Shown: positions 1 to 11,814, numbered from the stretch's first letter. The stretch: DNA of 64,000 nucleotides from Holothuria scabra (GCA_037179385.1 CM074190.1:6090284-6154283); one strand, 5' to 3'. Notes: generated from the sequence alone by a model not told the origin. Numbers and translations: made by a program.

Positions 1-442
1 TCCTCTAGCATTGAATGAAATGAATTTAAGGGTTGCCATGGCAAATACCATAAAGCTGATTACTAGACTTTAAAGGGGTATCACGAATAGAAAAGATAAA
101 CAAAAAATAAATCGTAAATACACGACAGAACTTACATAGGAAGAACACAGAGCATAGATTCACGATTAAAGGAGATATAGTTAAAGGTAAAAAGAATCCC
201 ATCCAAATGGAAGAAAAGATAGTTAGTCCCGACGGGAAAAACGGTTCCTTCTCCATTAAGAAAAAGTCCTACACAAACGAAATCGTGCTGGACATAAAGA
301 ACGAAAAGCCCGACTAGGAAGAAATATGGTTTGGACCTGAAAATCATCCATATATAAATTAATGGCTTCCTAAAAGAACAGAACTTAGCCAAAGATTATA
401 AAAATCGTCTAGTTGCAGTCCAGAATCAGTTTTGGTTTTTAT

Positions 443-661
443 TTATTCATTGGTGTCATCGAAGTTGTAAGGTTCACCACCTGACTTCCTCCATCGCCCT
501 CCATAGAATCGTAGTTTGGTACCCTGTTGATAGAGCATGGCTACCTCTCTGGAATGCTTCCTCTTTTCTTTTAGATCTACCACAGTTAGGTCATCAGTCA
601 AAAAATAATCTTCCTCTGAGAGACGAGAGCGAGAATTCCGCAAAAGGGTAACTTTGTCCAT
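443..661 (-). CDS. Unassigned short ORF, possibly a retroelement ORF1 tail
   Basis: This 72-codon open frame is rich in charged residues and carries the string LTVVDLKEKRKHSREVAM followed by GGRWRKSGGEPYNF. The pattern of a short acidic lead, a DLT-like helix start, a lysine/arginine helix and a short basic strand loosely resembles the C-terminal part of L1/Tx1-type ORF1 proteins, but no diagnostic residue is present. No RT sequence follows downstream on the same strand. It could equally be chance coding in AT-rich DNA. Seen: an open frame with plausible protein composition. Inferred: the retroelement origin. Confidence 0.2.
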   Translation of the reverse strand: MDKVTLLRNSRSRLSEEDYFLTDDLTVVDLKEKRKHSREVAMLYQQGTKLRFYGGRWRKSGGEPYNFDDTNE

Positions 662-690
662 ATAAAACGAAACTTTGACCAGGATTAATT

Positions 691-1064
691 ATTTAATGCT
701 GGCATTAAATCGATTTAATGCTAGCATTAATTCAATTCAATGTCAGCATTAATTCGATTTAATGTCTGCATTAATTATTTAATGCTGACATTAATTCGAT
801 TTAATGTCAGCATTAAATAATTAATGCTGACATTAAATTGAATTAATGCTGACATTAAATCGAATTAATGCTAGCATTAAATCGATTTAATGTCTGCATT
901 AAATCGAATTAATGTTGACATAAAATCGAATTAATGCCAGCATTAAATGATTTAATGCCGACATTAAAATCTGTGCTGTGATTGGTCAATACTGAAACTT
1001 ATTTAATGCTGACATTAAATCGAATTAATGCGGACATAAATTCGATTTAATGTCAGCATTAAAT
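691..1064. repeat. Tandem array of the palindrome TTTAATGC-N-GCATTAAA
   Basis: About fifteen copies of an 18-25 bp palindromic unit follow one another, separated by TCGA or AATT spacers. The middle bases vary (CTGACA, CTAGCA, CTGGCA, TCTGCA), so units differ by a few substitutions while the ATTAAT/ATTAAA flanks are constant. A unique insert with an ATTGGTCAAT core (about 967-1000) interrupts the array. Each unit could form a small hairpin. It lies directly beside the FB-1 composite that starts near 1083. No coding potential. Confidence 0.85.
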
Positions 1065-1082
1065 AAGGAATTATGTCCACTG

Positions 1083-3123
1083 TGGCCAACCATACACGTT
1101 CATGTACTAACTGCTTACGATGATATACACTGAATGCTTACGATCATGTACTGATTTCATACGTTCATGTACTGATTGCATACGTACATGTACTGAATTC
1201 ATACGATCATGTACTAAATGTAAACGTTCATGTACCGAAGGGACCCATGTAGGTATCGAATGGTACAAGGCCCCTGATGGTCTTACAGCAAAATTATTGG
1301 CCCTGTTGATAGAGAAACTTACTTCAAGAACCGGAAGTATCGAATGATCATTGGGTCCATTGGCGACGGGTAGGCCTGGACATTCACTTGACACATGACA
1401 AGTTTAATTATTAACTGTCAAAATGCATTGCAGCATGGTAGTACTAGATCGAAAGTTTTGGGCCCAGGGCCCCATTGTGGACAAAAAGGCATCGAACACA
1501 AAAAGAAACATTGAAGTGACACTCAGTGAACACTGCGTTCTTATTTCTTATCATTATACAGATATGGTTTACCATCTAGTATTGAACCTAATTATTTTAG
1601 GTCCCAGAAAGCCTGGACCCATATGGGAAATTTTATGGTAGCAAACCGGGGCCACTGCTTGTCGATTTTTACGGGGTTTGCCAAAAGAGATTCCATATGG
1701 GAAAAGACTGAGTCACTATGTTATACCCACAAACCAGTTGCCCACATGTAACACAATTTCCATATAGGTCATATGGACAGGCCCATATGGGGTCCTTATG
1801 GATATTGGGTGCAAATAATTTACATGCCCCATAAAGTAAATTATATGGAACCCTAAAGTATACTATATGAGATTATAACCTAGGATGAAGAAATTTCCCA
1901 CCAAGAAGATTTGGGAGACTTAAGTCAGCCGAGGTATTTGAAAGTGGGCCCAGGGCCGTGTATTGGGAAATTTAAAATGAAGTTATGATTCTTGCCACTA
2001 ACGTTAAAATGAACAACAGTTTCGTATCCTTCCTCATATGCTTTACACCACGCATGCAATACTTAGGAATACTGAAGGATCTGTGGGACCTGGACCCAGG
2101 GACCTAAAGCGGTTAGGCTATACTGGTTTTCATACCAGCTATTACATTATTTCTGTGCAAGGACAAGAAATAAGAACGCAGTGGTCACTGAGTGTCACTT
2201 CAATGTTTCTTTTGGTGTTCAATGCGTTTTGCCCACAATGGGGCCCTGCGCACAAAACTTTCGATCTACTACCATGCTGCAATGCATTTTGACCGTTAAT
2301 ACTTCATCTTGTCATGTCAAGTGAATGTCCAGGCCTACCCGTCGCCAATGGACCCAATGATCATTCGGTACTTCCGATTCTTGAACTATAAAGTTCCTCT
2401 ATCAACAGGGCCAATAATTTGCTGTAAGACCCCTGGGTCATCTTATGTCACGGAAATAAGAAAAAAAACTTTTTGTTCTCTTTAGTGGATTTAATGCGAT
2501 GTGCCATAGAAATTTCCAAACGGATCAAAACTTCCACAGGTCGTAGCTTCAACATTAATTCTGTGGGCCCTTAGTATTGGGGCCTTGTACCATTCGATAC
2601 CCACATGGGTCCCTTCGGTACATGAACGTTTACATTTAGTACATGATCGTATAAATTCAGTACATGTACGTATGCAATCAGTACATGTACGGATGCAATC
2701 AGTACATGAACGTATGAAATCAGTACATGATCGTAAGCATTCAGTGTATATCATCGTAAGCAGTTAGTACATGAACGTGTACTTTTACTACATCACATGA
2801 GTTTAGATGATCATCGTATGTCGGTGAGCCTTTCGGCGGACTTCTGGCACGCCGAAAGGCTCACCCAGTATGGCATGCGGAAGGGGCAATAATAACATGA
2901 TGATCATATATTTTTACATGTACAACATGTGTTTTTAGATGTACAACGTGTGATTTTACATGTACATCGTAACATTTAACATAATGAACTTATGGTTTTA
3001 GTATATGATGGTGTAAGTTTACATCATGATCGTATGAAGTTAGTACATCACCGTATATTTTTGGTACATGAACGTATAATTTTAGTACATCATCATATGC
3101 AGTGAGCCTTTTGGCGTGCCATA
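1083..3123. mobile_element. FB-1 foldback element, composite copy with extra inverted-repeat cargo
   Basis: The right end carries the terminal motif GTGAGCCTTTTGGCGTGCCATA (ending at 3123 and shared with the complete copy at 28305-29029), and 2815-3123 matches the right half of that copy. The left part starts with ACACGTTCATGTACTAA subrepeats, but the left terminal motif is missing. Between them is a second, longer inverted repeat: about 1097-1550 pairs with about 2166-2785, including the repeated block around GGGCCCAGGGCC and the motif GACGGGTAGGCCTGGACATT. A unique centre (about 1550-2166) separates the arms. Each arm begins with 20-22 bp subrepeats of the type GTACATGATCGTATGAAATCA. An internal palindrome near 2823-2866 (TGAGCCTTTCGGCG opposed to CGCCGAAAGGCTCA) is also present in the 28-kb copy. 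No transposase frame is seen. Confidence 0.75.
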
Positions 3124-5260
3124 TTTTGAGACAGGGGGGGAAGCTCCCCAAGGGAGACAGCAACTCGCAGCTCTGACAAAGGTATTGGGTTGCCGAAAGG
3201 ACAGACGCACGATTCGGGGCGCGAAGCGCTCGGAACTTTTGTGCCTTCCCATAAGGCATATTAAAAACGTTCGGCTTACATTGGAAATAAGTAGAATTTA
3301 TGGAAGATAACTTGGGTTTAAGTGTGAAAAACTGAAACTTTGGGTGGTATTTATTGAAACATCTGCCCTTGCTATGAGAAAAATTAAGTAGATCGTCGGC
3401 AAGACTGAAGTTCCTCGGGGTTACTGTGGTTACATAATGTATTTTACGTAATAAGGCTCTCCGATGATATTGGAAAATTCCCGACAAAGCTTTTGGCTTT
3501 TTGAAAATCTGAAGCTTATATTGAAATTTTATGGCAGAAAATTTAAAATGTGTGTTTTTCTTTGTAAGAGAATTGAAAAAATGATCGTCTTAATTGACGA
3601 ATGTACCTTTTTTTAGCAAACTCAAGCATATTGGAAAAACGACTGAGCTTTGTATAGGGTATACATTTTATCAAACTGATTACTGAAAAATATTCAACCG
3701 AAAAAATGAAGTTCTTCAGCTTTCTATTAAAAAATATTTGAAATTTACACATTTTTTGAAGCAAATTGGAAATTGAATTTGTATTAGGAAAAGCGGAAAT
3801 TTTGCGGATTTATTAAAAAACCTTCTTTCTTTTAAGCAAACTAAAGCAAATCATCGGGAACTAATAATATTAATTACAATGTGGATTATAACTTCACGAC
3901 GAAATTGGATCATTTTCCATACGCCCCGTTGTTATCACCCTTGCTGAAGGCGCAAGTTATCTAGGAGGTCGACCCGTATGTATGTCCCCTTCTATTGTTG
4001 ACCTGTCTCATTTTCTGAGTCTAGGTAAACATGACCCTTTGCCGATCCATATTTCTCCAATGTATTTCGAGAAGAACTTGTTGAATTTCTGGCAGCTTGT
4101 TGCAATCAATTTTTGTCACGTTCCCTTTGCCAAGGACAGGATTACCCATTTCGATGTAAGTGAGTAGCCTGTTAATTATTAAATGCTTATGGAACTTAGA
4201 CAAACATTTATAGAAGGTTTTCCAGGGTCTTTTGATCTTGGCTATGTGTTACATGATGTTACACCAAATTTTTCATCATATACTAGACTACAATACCTCA
4301 AGAACAGAACTCTAAATCTTGTGGGGGTTCTTTCGCACCCCTGCAGAAACCCCGCCGATATACCGGTCTGCAAACGGAAAAGCAATAACAACGTGAACTC
4401 TCTTACTCGGTATCAGAGGTCGTTTCCAAAAATAAAGGTTATAATTGGCCAATTTCTCCACCCAGTCCCACTATAGTGTCAACAAATTTAAGCATAAGAA
4501 GCTCGGACTATTATGTACCATGTGCAATTTTATATTGCTTTAAATGTTTCAAATATATTCCACAGGCAAACGCTTTGCTATACGACCACGATAGGATTAA
4601 AACGTTTTTTTTTTTTTTTACCACTATATGCATGTCTATAGGACAGTAGAACAAGCGTATTCGTAGGTGTTATACTTCCTTTACTTTCGTGTGTAAGCAA
4701 TTATCCTTCAAAATATAATGCACTGGGTGTTTGTATTCGCTTGGAATAAAGCCAACACAAAACGGGTTTAACTTTCACAATCTTTCAACAATTATTATTC
4801 TAATTAGATAAATGATAAGCCGCTATAATGAGGTTTATTATTTCCTGGTTTCATTTCTCAAGTACGGTACAACGGTATTGTATTTTATTCTGTTGCGAAT
4901 ACCTACTCAAAGTGTCTACTAGTCACTGATCGATGACATAAAACAAGAAAGAAGAGTATAGAAGTACTCGACGAGACAAATCAATTGGTGCAAAAAAATG
5001 GAAATCGGACGTCGGGAAGGGGTTCAAAAAGTTTTAAAATTGAAAAGTTCGGGGTTCTGGGTAATTTGACCATAAAATGCCATATAAGTCCCTGAATTCT
5101 GACGCTTTAACCTACGTTTAAGGGTGCCAAGCTGTGGATGTCTGCAGAGGGTGCCAAGGGGACCCACCCGCCCCCTCCCCGTCTTGAAACGACTTATCTG
5201 AACAAATTCCCAAATACTATTACAAAGTTCTCAAAAGCTCATTAGTTTGAACCCATTCAA
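3124..5260. other. No recognisable gene or named repeat
   Basis: AT-rich DNA with only short open frames of 60-97 codons. None has a domain, a flanking splice signal set or a match to the repeat families found elsewhere in the window. A poly-T run lies near 4606. Confidence 0.5.
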
Positions 5261-5264
5261 AACC

Positions 5265-5450
5265 AACATTTTTCGCTGACCTTCGGTTTCGCGGGCCTTA
5301 TTCTCTTTTGAACTTGCGGACCTTAATTCGCTTTCGGTCTCGCGGAATTTAATGAGTTAACGATCACACGTTAAACAAGTTTCAGCTTCTCCCATATGCT
5401 GCATTCCTATTTCGGTCTCGCTGACCTTCGCTCTCGCGGAAACCGCCACC
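5265..5450 (+). repeat. Degenerate repeat of GACCTTCGGTYTCGCGG
   Basis: At least five irregular copies of a 17-25 bp unit (GACCTTCGGTTTCGCGGG, GACCTTAATTCGCTTTCGG and relatives) are spread over this stretch. The same unit in reverse complement occurs at 10520-10640 as GACCGAAAGTCTGTGTGAG and GGGACCGAAGGTTCGCGAG. This is a dispersed family of degenerate direct repeats with no coding capacity. Confidence 0.55.
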
Positions 5451-5524
5451 CTGGGTTCTGAACAGATGGAAGACAAACCTTGTTAAATGTAGCGATGGCG
5501 TGTATATCGTACTTGCGCTAAATA

Positions 5525-5690
5525 AGGATATTGTTATAGATCTTACGCATATGACGTCACAATGCAGAAAGTACGCCCTCCTTTGGAGGAATAACAAACC
5601 AACGTCAACAAATGCAGAGAGCTTATCGGTCAACTAATCAGATACGCGTAAGACTTATATGCATAAGTGTTCTACACAAGTGGGGCAGAT
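5525..5690 (+). repeat. Dispersed repeat, copy 1 (partner at 15640-15800)
   Basis: This stretch shares with 15640-15800, in the same orientation, the ordered blocks CTTACGCATATGACGT, ACGCCCTCCTTTGGAGGAA, AACCAACGTCAA and AACAAATGCAGAGAGCT. The two copies differ by scattered substitutions and small indels, as expected for old copies of a non-coding transposable element. Its class is not evident. Confidence 0.6.
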
Positions 5691-6087
5691 TCCTCTGAGT
5701 GTGGTCCACTGTTCCATATGTGTTCTACGCTCAGAGTTCAGTGGTACGATTTTCTAATAAACTAAGTCAATTAAAGCCTTGGTTTCCAACCCGGGGACGC
5801 GTTAAACTCCCCGGCAAGCTCATAAAAGAAACCAAGGTCCTACTTACAAGATTACAAATGGAATACAATAATATATTTGATTAAAATTGACTGAAGTTAT
5901 AAATTTCACCAAACAGCACCATTTCAAGTTTTTTTTATTCAAGTTTCCACATATCGGGATGAGGATCCGACTCCTCAGTTCGGATCGCATTATTGCCGCT
6001 CTTACGCTTAATGTAACAACGGTTCGTGTTTGACTGATAAAAGTCAATTTTAGACTACAACCAAAAATGTTGGAATCGTCAGGTTTC

Positions 6088-7632
6088 AAGGCCTAATCCT
6101 CTCATTTCCAACAGTTCCAATTTTCCACCTACCTACTTAGACCCCCCCCCCCCCAACAACTGTTTAAAATCATCCTCATTCACAGACAATCTCAACTTCT
6201 TGCGTCAGGTTGCGTATGTATCACCGCTAAATGTTGTAACAACGCTAAATGTTATACTCACCGTAAGTGTTATAAAAATTAACGCTAAATGTTATACCAA
6301 CCGTTAATGTTAATAAAAGTTAACGCCAAATGCAATAATCGGACTCACCCTAAATGTAACAAAAATCAGCGCTTAATGTAATAATCCCATACTTTCGATC
6401 CCTTACAGTGTTACACTCGCCACGAGAGGTGTTGTCCATGACAACACCTGATAACATGCATTATATCATCTGGCTGATGACATGCATTATATCATTGAAT
6501 TGAAAAAAAAAACTATAAATATTTGCACCAAATGACGCCTCCATTTGGGCTAACTGCATCGCAGGAGAGCGGCGGTCATTTCCAAATGCCTTCCTCCATC
6601 TTGATCAATCCCTGATCAAACCCTAATGACATGCCATGGTAATATTACAGTACGTACGGTACTCTTCAAGTGTATCATTGTAACCTGCGCGTGGGGGTGG
6701 GGAAGAGGTGGCGATGCGTACTCCTTCTATTACTTCAGTTGAACCTCACCACACCCCGAAGCGTATCTCATCCATTTTCACCTATGTCTTCTCAATACTG
6801 TCCCTCGTTTATCCATTTTCTCCCTCTTTAATGGAAAAATTCCGGCAATAGGTGGAGGAGGCCTATGCTCAACCCCCACCTCCTCCAACCTCCAAGTGGC
6901 TACGCTAAAATAATCTTGATAACAGAATGTTGTACTTCGAGGAGTTCAAAAGCTAGAACTGGAATATGTAATGAGAGGGGTGTTGCAGTACATATGCAAA
7001 ATCACTGTATCTACCGGGTGTGAGCATTATCCGACCGCGCCTCCTCAACGTACCGTGGATACAAGGTCAGTCAACATACTCAAACATGAATACACATGCG
7101 CGCGCACACATGGATACTCACATATGCAATGTCTTCCCCAGCGCGAATGAATCATTCACAAGGGATACAACATGAAAACATTTTAACAAAGTTCACCATT
7201 TCTTTGAAACCTTCAAATAGCATTGCTGAGAAGTTGAGAAGTAGAATCAAGCATTGTATCACATGCAGATACATGCCCCAAAATTCGTTATTGTAAACCT
7301 CTATTTCTTCTTCACTGTGGAATGAATATTGAAAGAAAATTATTACATTTAGGTTGAGTCCGATTTATTACATTTAGCGCTAACTTTTATAACATTTACG
7401 GTTGGTATAACATTTAGAGTTGTTATAACATTTAGCGGTGATACATGCGTATACAAGGCCCCAAAGTGTAATCAAAACACTCTCAGTACAGTACATGCTA
7501 TGTAATATGATCTTCGATACCCTGCATGTTTTAAACTTGCCTCGAATCAAAAAGCTGTGCCAATTGAGAATTTCTGTGGACTACTACAAAATTTGTAGTT
7601 TGTGATAAGGGGCTTAGTCCTTTAAAAAAAGT
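6088..7632 (-). mobile_element. MITE-A copy split by foldback element FB-2
   Basis: The left part (6088-6210, TAATCCTCTCATTTCCAACA onward) and the right part (7446-7632, through CAATTGAGAATTTCTG and the closing CTTAGTCCTTTAAA) are the two halves of one roughly 310-bp MITE. Intact relatives lie at 24440-24785 and 50640-50945. The break falls in the conserved stretch TTGCTTCAGGGTG/TATACAAG, where FB-2 has inserted. MITE-A has imperfect inverted ends beginning TTTAAAGGSC and TTAA-like flanks, and no coding capacity. Confidence 0.7.
6218..7445. mobile_element. FB-2 foldback element with CTAAATGTTATAA subrepeat arms
   Basis: The ends are inverted copies starting GTATCACCGCTAAATGTT. Each arm is an array of 14-20 bp subrepeats of CGCTAAATGTTATAAC; the left arm is about 165 bp (6218-6385) and the right about 120 bp (7328-7445). 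The direct repeat TGCGTAT flanks both sides (6211-6217 and 7446-7452), consistent with a 7-bp target duplication. The 940-bp interior holds only short frames and no recognised transposase, so the element would be non-autonomous. It sits inside a MITE-A copy and is therefore the younger of the two. Confidence 0.75.
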
Positions 7633-7884
7633 GTTGTCGATGCTTTAACATGGTATAATGTTCATCTGTTTGAAGGAAAATTAAACTTACAATAAGCTGT
7701 TCTTTAAATAAATTATCTATATTTCAATTATGATACTCTGCTCTTTTTGAACTAGCTGTCAATCAAAGAGCTGCCCCAATTGAGAATTTCTGCTTGCGTC
7801 AGGGTGGCAATTTAAAACTCAACACTATTTGACATTTCTGTAACTTACAAATACATCTTCTTATTCAATGCTCAGTGTTCTTAT

Positions 7885-8180
7885 ACATTCGTGTTTCACT
7901 TTAAGCTCACGCAAGTTTCAATTAGACTCATGGAGAAATTAACAGTATAATTAATCGTCGGAATTTCCCATTCGGTAGTTCCTCGTGTGTCCTTTCCCAA
8001 CGGTGATAAAAAGAATTTCGAGTGCTACAAATGTACATCTTTGTCCATACATTGTGTTTCACTTTCGGCTTATTCAAGTTTCAATTAGACTCATGGAGAA
8101 CTGTACAGAATAAATAATCGTCGGAATTTTCCATTTAAGACTTCCTCATGTGACCTTTCCCAAACGTGCTAAAACAACAT
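7885..8180 (+). repeat. Two-copy tandem duplication, 163-bp unit
   Basis: The blocks GTGTTTCACTTT, CAAGTTTCAATTAGACTCAT and ATAATCGTCGGAATTT recur in the same order 163 bp apart, with about one in eight bases changed. The preceding 7740-7800 contains a partial MITE-A tail (TCAATCAAAGAGCTGCCCCA). Confidence 0.7.
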
Positions 8181-8184
8181 TTTA

Positions 8185-8840
8185 GTAATAATACAAATTG
8201 TAATAGCATTAGTTGTAGCAGTTAACAGCAACAGTGCTTTAGTAGCATCACTAGCAGTAGCATCAGTAGGAGTTGCCATACCAACAACAATATGTATCAG
8301 CAACGGAGTATTAGTAGCATCTGCAACAGTAATAGTATCAGTATTTGTAGAAGCAGCAACAGTAGCAGAAGTACAACAACAGTGGTATTAGTACAATAAG
8401 CAGTCAATAGCAACAGAAACAGACGTAGCAACCACAAAAGTTGAAGTAGCCGCAGTATCATCAGCAGTAACAACCGCAATATCAGTAGTAGCAGCAATAG
8501 TAGCAACAGTCGTATCAGCACAATAAGAAGCCCATAGCAACAGTAGCGGGCTTAGCAACCACAAAAGTAGAAGCAGCAGTGTCATTAGCAGTAACAACCG
8601 CAACATAAGTAGTATTAGTAGTAGCAGCAACAGTAGCAGAAGTAGCAACAGTCGTATCAGTAGAAGCAGCAGCCTAGCAACAGCTTGAGAGGTAGCATCA
8701 ACAAAAGTAGAACGGTAGCAGCCGTATCTGGGGAATTTACAACCTGAGAAACCACAACAATAGTAGCAGCAGTAGAGGCAGTAACGTCAGTAGCAAACTC
8801 ATCACAGAAGCAGTAGCAGTTACTCGTCGTAACAGTTACT
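8185..8840 (+). repeat. Degenerate trinucleotide tract (AGC/AGT/ACA)n
   Basis: About 650 bp is built from AGC, AGT, ACA and GTA triplets (for example AGTAGCAGCAACAGTAGCAG) with frequent substitutions. All frames therefore stay open over parts of it and encode poly-Leu, poly-Ser or poly-Val runs. These frames have no other sign of being coding. It is an old, interrupted CAG/TAG-type microsatellite. Confidence 0.85.
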
Positions 8841-9054
8841 CGAAGACAGTCATTGTTTGTAGCTAGCTGTAGCCTGTAGTTACATAACTCTGTCAACTGT
8901 GAATATCATGTCAATCAAAGTTGAAACTTTGGTGGGTTTCGTTTGATGGGAATCTTAACTTTTTGTGTTTTAAATCTGTAGCAGTATCGTAATTAGTTGC
9001 AGATGGGTTAATTTATTTGTAAAACAGTGAAAATCCTGGGCCAGAAGAGGAAAC

Positions 9055-9200
9055 TTGGAATGGGAGAAGCCCCCTTTGCGCCCAAGACACTTTGAAGTTT
9101 ACCAATGACTTAATACCTTTGTACAAATTTTAGCCCTTTGAAAAAACTCTCCCCTGGAAAGGTTTTGGTCCCTTCGGTGCCTTGTCTGGAAACGAGCCTG
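9055..9200 (+). repeat. Dispersed repeat R (ending GGTGCCTTGTCTGGAAACG)
   Basis: This stretch shares ordered blocks with 11815-11985 and 14575-14710: TTTGAAGTTTACCAATGACT, CCTGGAAAGGTTTTGG and GGTGCCTTGTCTGGAAACG. The copies differ by 15-25 percent by eye and contain poly-C runs of different length. It is probably a degraded non-autonomous DNA transposon; ends and target duplications could not be fixed. Confidence 0.55.
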
Positions 9201-9460
9201 TGTCCAGTCTGTATTAAACGCCGTCTTTCAAGGCATTTACGCTATAAAGGTTACTTAAAATTATGCTGAGATGATAATAGAATATTTTTCGAAACTTGTG
9301 AAACATCATTGTCAAACAGGTTTAAGATGGTTAAACCTCGAGAAGAAACGTGGTGGGGTAAGATTTTAACGACACCATGCAGAGAAAATTACAGAAATTG
9401 TCCCTACAGTTTGCTAAAAATATCCCATCCCAAAACCTCAAATGTTCCAATTCTTTTAAT

Positions 9461-9820
9461 GGTCACACTACAACGAATTCGGATCAGATTCCGATCCCCG
9501 ATTTTTGTGAGTTTATGTTAAGATCTTCTCCATCTCTGATTGGAAAGAGCCCAAAAATGTGCAAACCTGTGTAAATATATGAGTAGTGCTGCAGGAAAAC
9601 TAAATTTATGTTAATTATTTTGTAACGTCGCATCGATAGATAAATTTTATCGGATAAAAGCTGTCCGATAAAATATTTGTACGTAGGTGTGACGTCACGA
9701 AACACTCAGTTGGCATTTTATTACAAAAATTACAAACAGTAGATGAAAACCATGAATTTACACTGGTTGAACAAATTTTTGGAATTTGGAATCCGATCCC
9801 AATTCGTGTGATTGCAGCTT
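9461..9820 (+). mobile_element. MITE-B copy 1
   Basis: The left end GGTCACACTACAACGAATTC and the following GGATTCCGATC and TTTTTGTGAGTTT blocks match the better preserved copy at 22231-22611. The right end is decayed but still reads GGAATCCGATC, AATTCGTGTGA in inverted order. A shared interior contains TGACGTCACG and a run of GATAAA-rich sequence. It is non-coding, about 360 bp. Confidence 0.7.
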
Positions 9821-10199
9821 AAGCCTGAAATATATGTCAAAACTGGCAGTATTCTCTTTAAAAGTTGCTCAAATATTACATGAGTAAAGACTCTCAAATG
9901 TTTAAACAAATTTAAAATAGCTCTTATTTGTTCACCTAGTTTGTAAAATATGTCAAAAACTTGCAGTGTTTCCTTTGAATGTTAGATAGAACGTTGTAAC
10001 CAAAATCCCTCAAATATTCAAACATTTTTAAAAATATTTAAAATTTTTTTGAAGAATGTCAAACTATAAAATTTGGGTCACTCGAAACAATGGGAATCAC
10101 TGGTCATTGTAAAATGTGTTAATGGGGTTACACTAAATCAAATTTACATCTGTGAGGAACATGGGTTTACTTTGTTTATTTACATAATTCTCTTAAATG

Positions 10200-10296
10200 A
10201 CGCCAGTGAGCCACAACTGGAAAAAGGCCGGGACCGACTAGACTTGAACCAATAGGTTGGAAACTGGGCCGTAAAACTCTGTCTAACTAACTTAAA
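10200..10296 (+). mobile_element. SINE-1, 5'-truncated copy
   Basis: The stretch from GAGCCACAACTGGAAAAAGG to AACTGGGCCGTAAAACTCTG and the (CTAA) tail matches the 3' half of the tRNA-derived SINE seen in full at 57955-58175 and 20437-20690. The tRNA-like head is missing, which is the usual 5' truncation of retroposed copies. Confidence 0.75.
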
Positions 10297-10519
10297 TGAA
10301 GGGTTGAAGCAAAAGTGCAATTGAGACATGTAAAAGAAGATCATTAAATCTGGGCATGGATTTTTTTATTTTTTCGTGTCCAATTCTCGGGCTATTATTT
10401 AATGATGTTACGACTAAAGTAAACTTGAAGTTAACACGTGTGATCTCGTCTTTCAAATTTAACTCACCAGGGAGCTATCCTGTAATAATGCCATGAGCTG
10501 CCGGGGTGTAAAAGACGGT

Positions 10520-10645
10520 TACAATCCGCGAGAAGGTCCATTAGACCGAAAGTCTGTGTGAGACTGAAAATCAATAAGGTTTCACGGGACCGAAGGTTCG
10601 CGAGAAATAGAGAAAATAGAGTCCGGGAGACCGAAAATGAAAAAA
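10520..10645 (-). repeat. Inverted copy of the GACCTTCGG degenerate repeat
   Basis: Copies of CCGCGAGAAGGTC, AGACCGAAAGT, GGGACCGAAGGTTCGCGAG and GGGAGACCGAAAATG are the reverse complement of the units at 5265-5450. Beyond being a second array of the same degenerate unit, nothing is visible. Confidence 0.5.
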
Positions 10646-11814
10646 AGGGCTTTTGAGACAGAATTTAAAAACCCGTCCTTTTTCATGACCTTGTTCCGCG
10701 TAACAATTGCATATTTATGTACTTTACCTGTAAGTTTCATTGGCATACTAAGATACAACTCGTATCAGTAGCGTGTGCAGAATTTCGGGGGTGGGACACA
10801 ACCTGGGATTCCCCCGACTGACACCGAAGAGAATCATCAGTGCACAGAACGTGCACCATGAGTGCGAATCGCGAGTTTGAACGCGTGGGGTCCAGGGGTC
10901 CACGTTAAGACCTCTGACGGGGTCCATGGGCAGAGCCCGGGTGAGGGTTCCTGGGGGCGAAGGCCCGGGAATGTCATGCAATATGAGGTGATAGGAGAGC
11001 CGTAAATTGGTCCTAGGGGCACTATTGATCAGGTTATTTTAGTTTCAGATTTTGTGAAATTTGATGTCAGTGATGGAAAGTTCAGTTCTTTCAGACGCTA
11101 GCTAATGAACTTTCGAATATACCCATAAAATAAACAAGTATTGAATTTTTTGTTCTATTTAACAGATGGCTTTCTCGTCAAAGATGAATATAGTAGGTAG
11201 GGTAATTTACACGTGCGTTATTTCCAAACGCTATATGTGAGAAGGATTACTTCTGGTGTATTAAATAACACAAGAAAAACAGTGTGTATGCGGTTAAGGC
11301 TGCGGTATAGTTCAAAGACTGCACGGGGCGTAGATGCACGAGGCGAAGTAAAATATTTCTGCCAGAGGAGGAGTTCGGCTACTACTTTGGTACTATATAA
11401 ATGTACCTCATAGCAGTGGCATGTGTATGATTTCAAAAGGGGCAGAATTCCAGGTTCTCCCAACTTATTTTATAAACAGGGGATGTTCTTATTTCATTTC
11501 GAAGTCTAGGAGCAAACATAGCATGTATTACTAACCCTTTCCAGACAGTTTAGAAATAAGTCATATTTAATGATAAGACATTTACGTAGGATTTATGAAA
11601 GTCAATCACTTGATTTCAGCTACTCATTCTCTTTCAACTTTTAATTAAGTGCCACATAAAAGATAGAAGGGAGGATATAATAAAGGATGGAAAATATGTA
11701 CAGTGGATACACGGACACCCAGGACAGCTTATTATACACCTGATCAAATTACTATGAACTTTTGTATTACAGCCTATTTTACTGCGCAGAACGCTACATC
11801 AAGTTTTGAGTGAA

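Noticed and set aside
691..1064. CRISPR-like repeated array
   Set aside because: The units are palindromes without unique spacers of constant length, and the window is eukaryotic.
1107..2767. Frames with repeated SVHERMKSVHDR or RSCTDFIRTCTE-type peptides
   Set aside because: They are translations of the FB-1 20-22 bp subrepeats, present on both strands and in all copies.
4021..4203. Minus-strand frame with GNPVLGKGNVTKIDCNKLPE
   Set aside because: It has exon-like composition, but no family, no second exon and weak splice signals, so it was not called.
8297..8896. Overlapping Leu-rich and Ser/Val-rich frames
   Set aside because: They result from a degenerate AGC/AGT trinucleotide repeat, not from a coding gene.
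10748..11022. Proline-rich overlapping frames
   Set aside because: They come from GC-rich repeat-like DNA (GGTCCATGGGCAGAGCCCGG) with no consistent reading frame.
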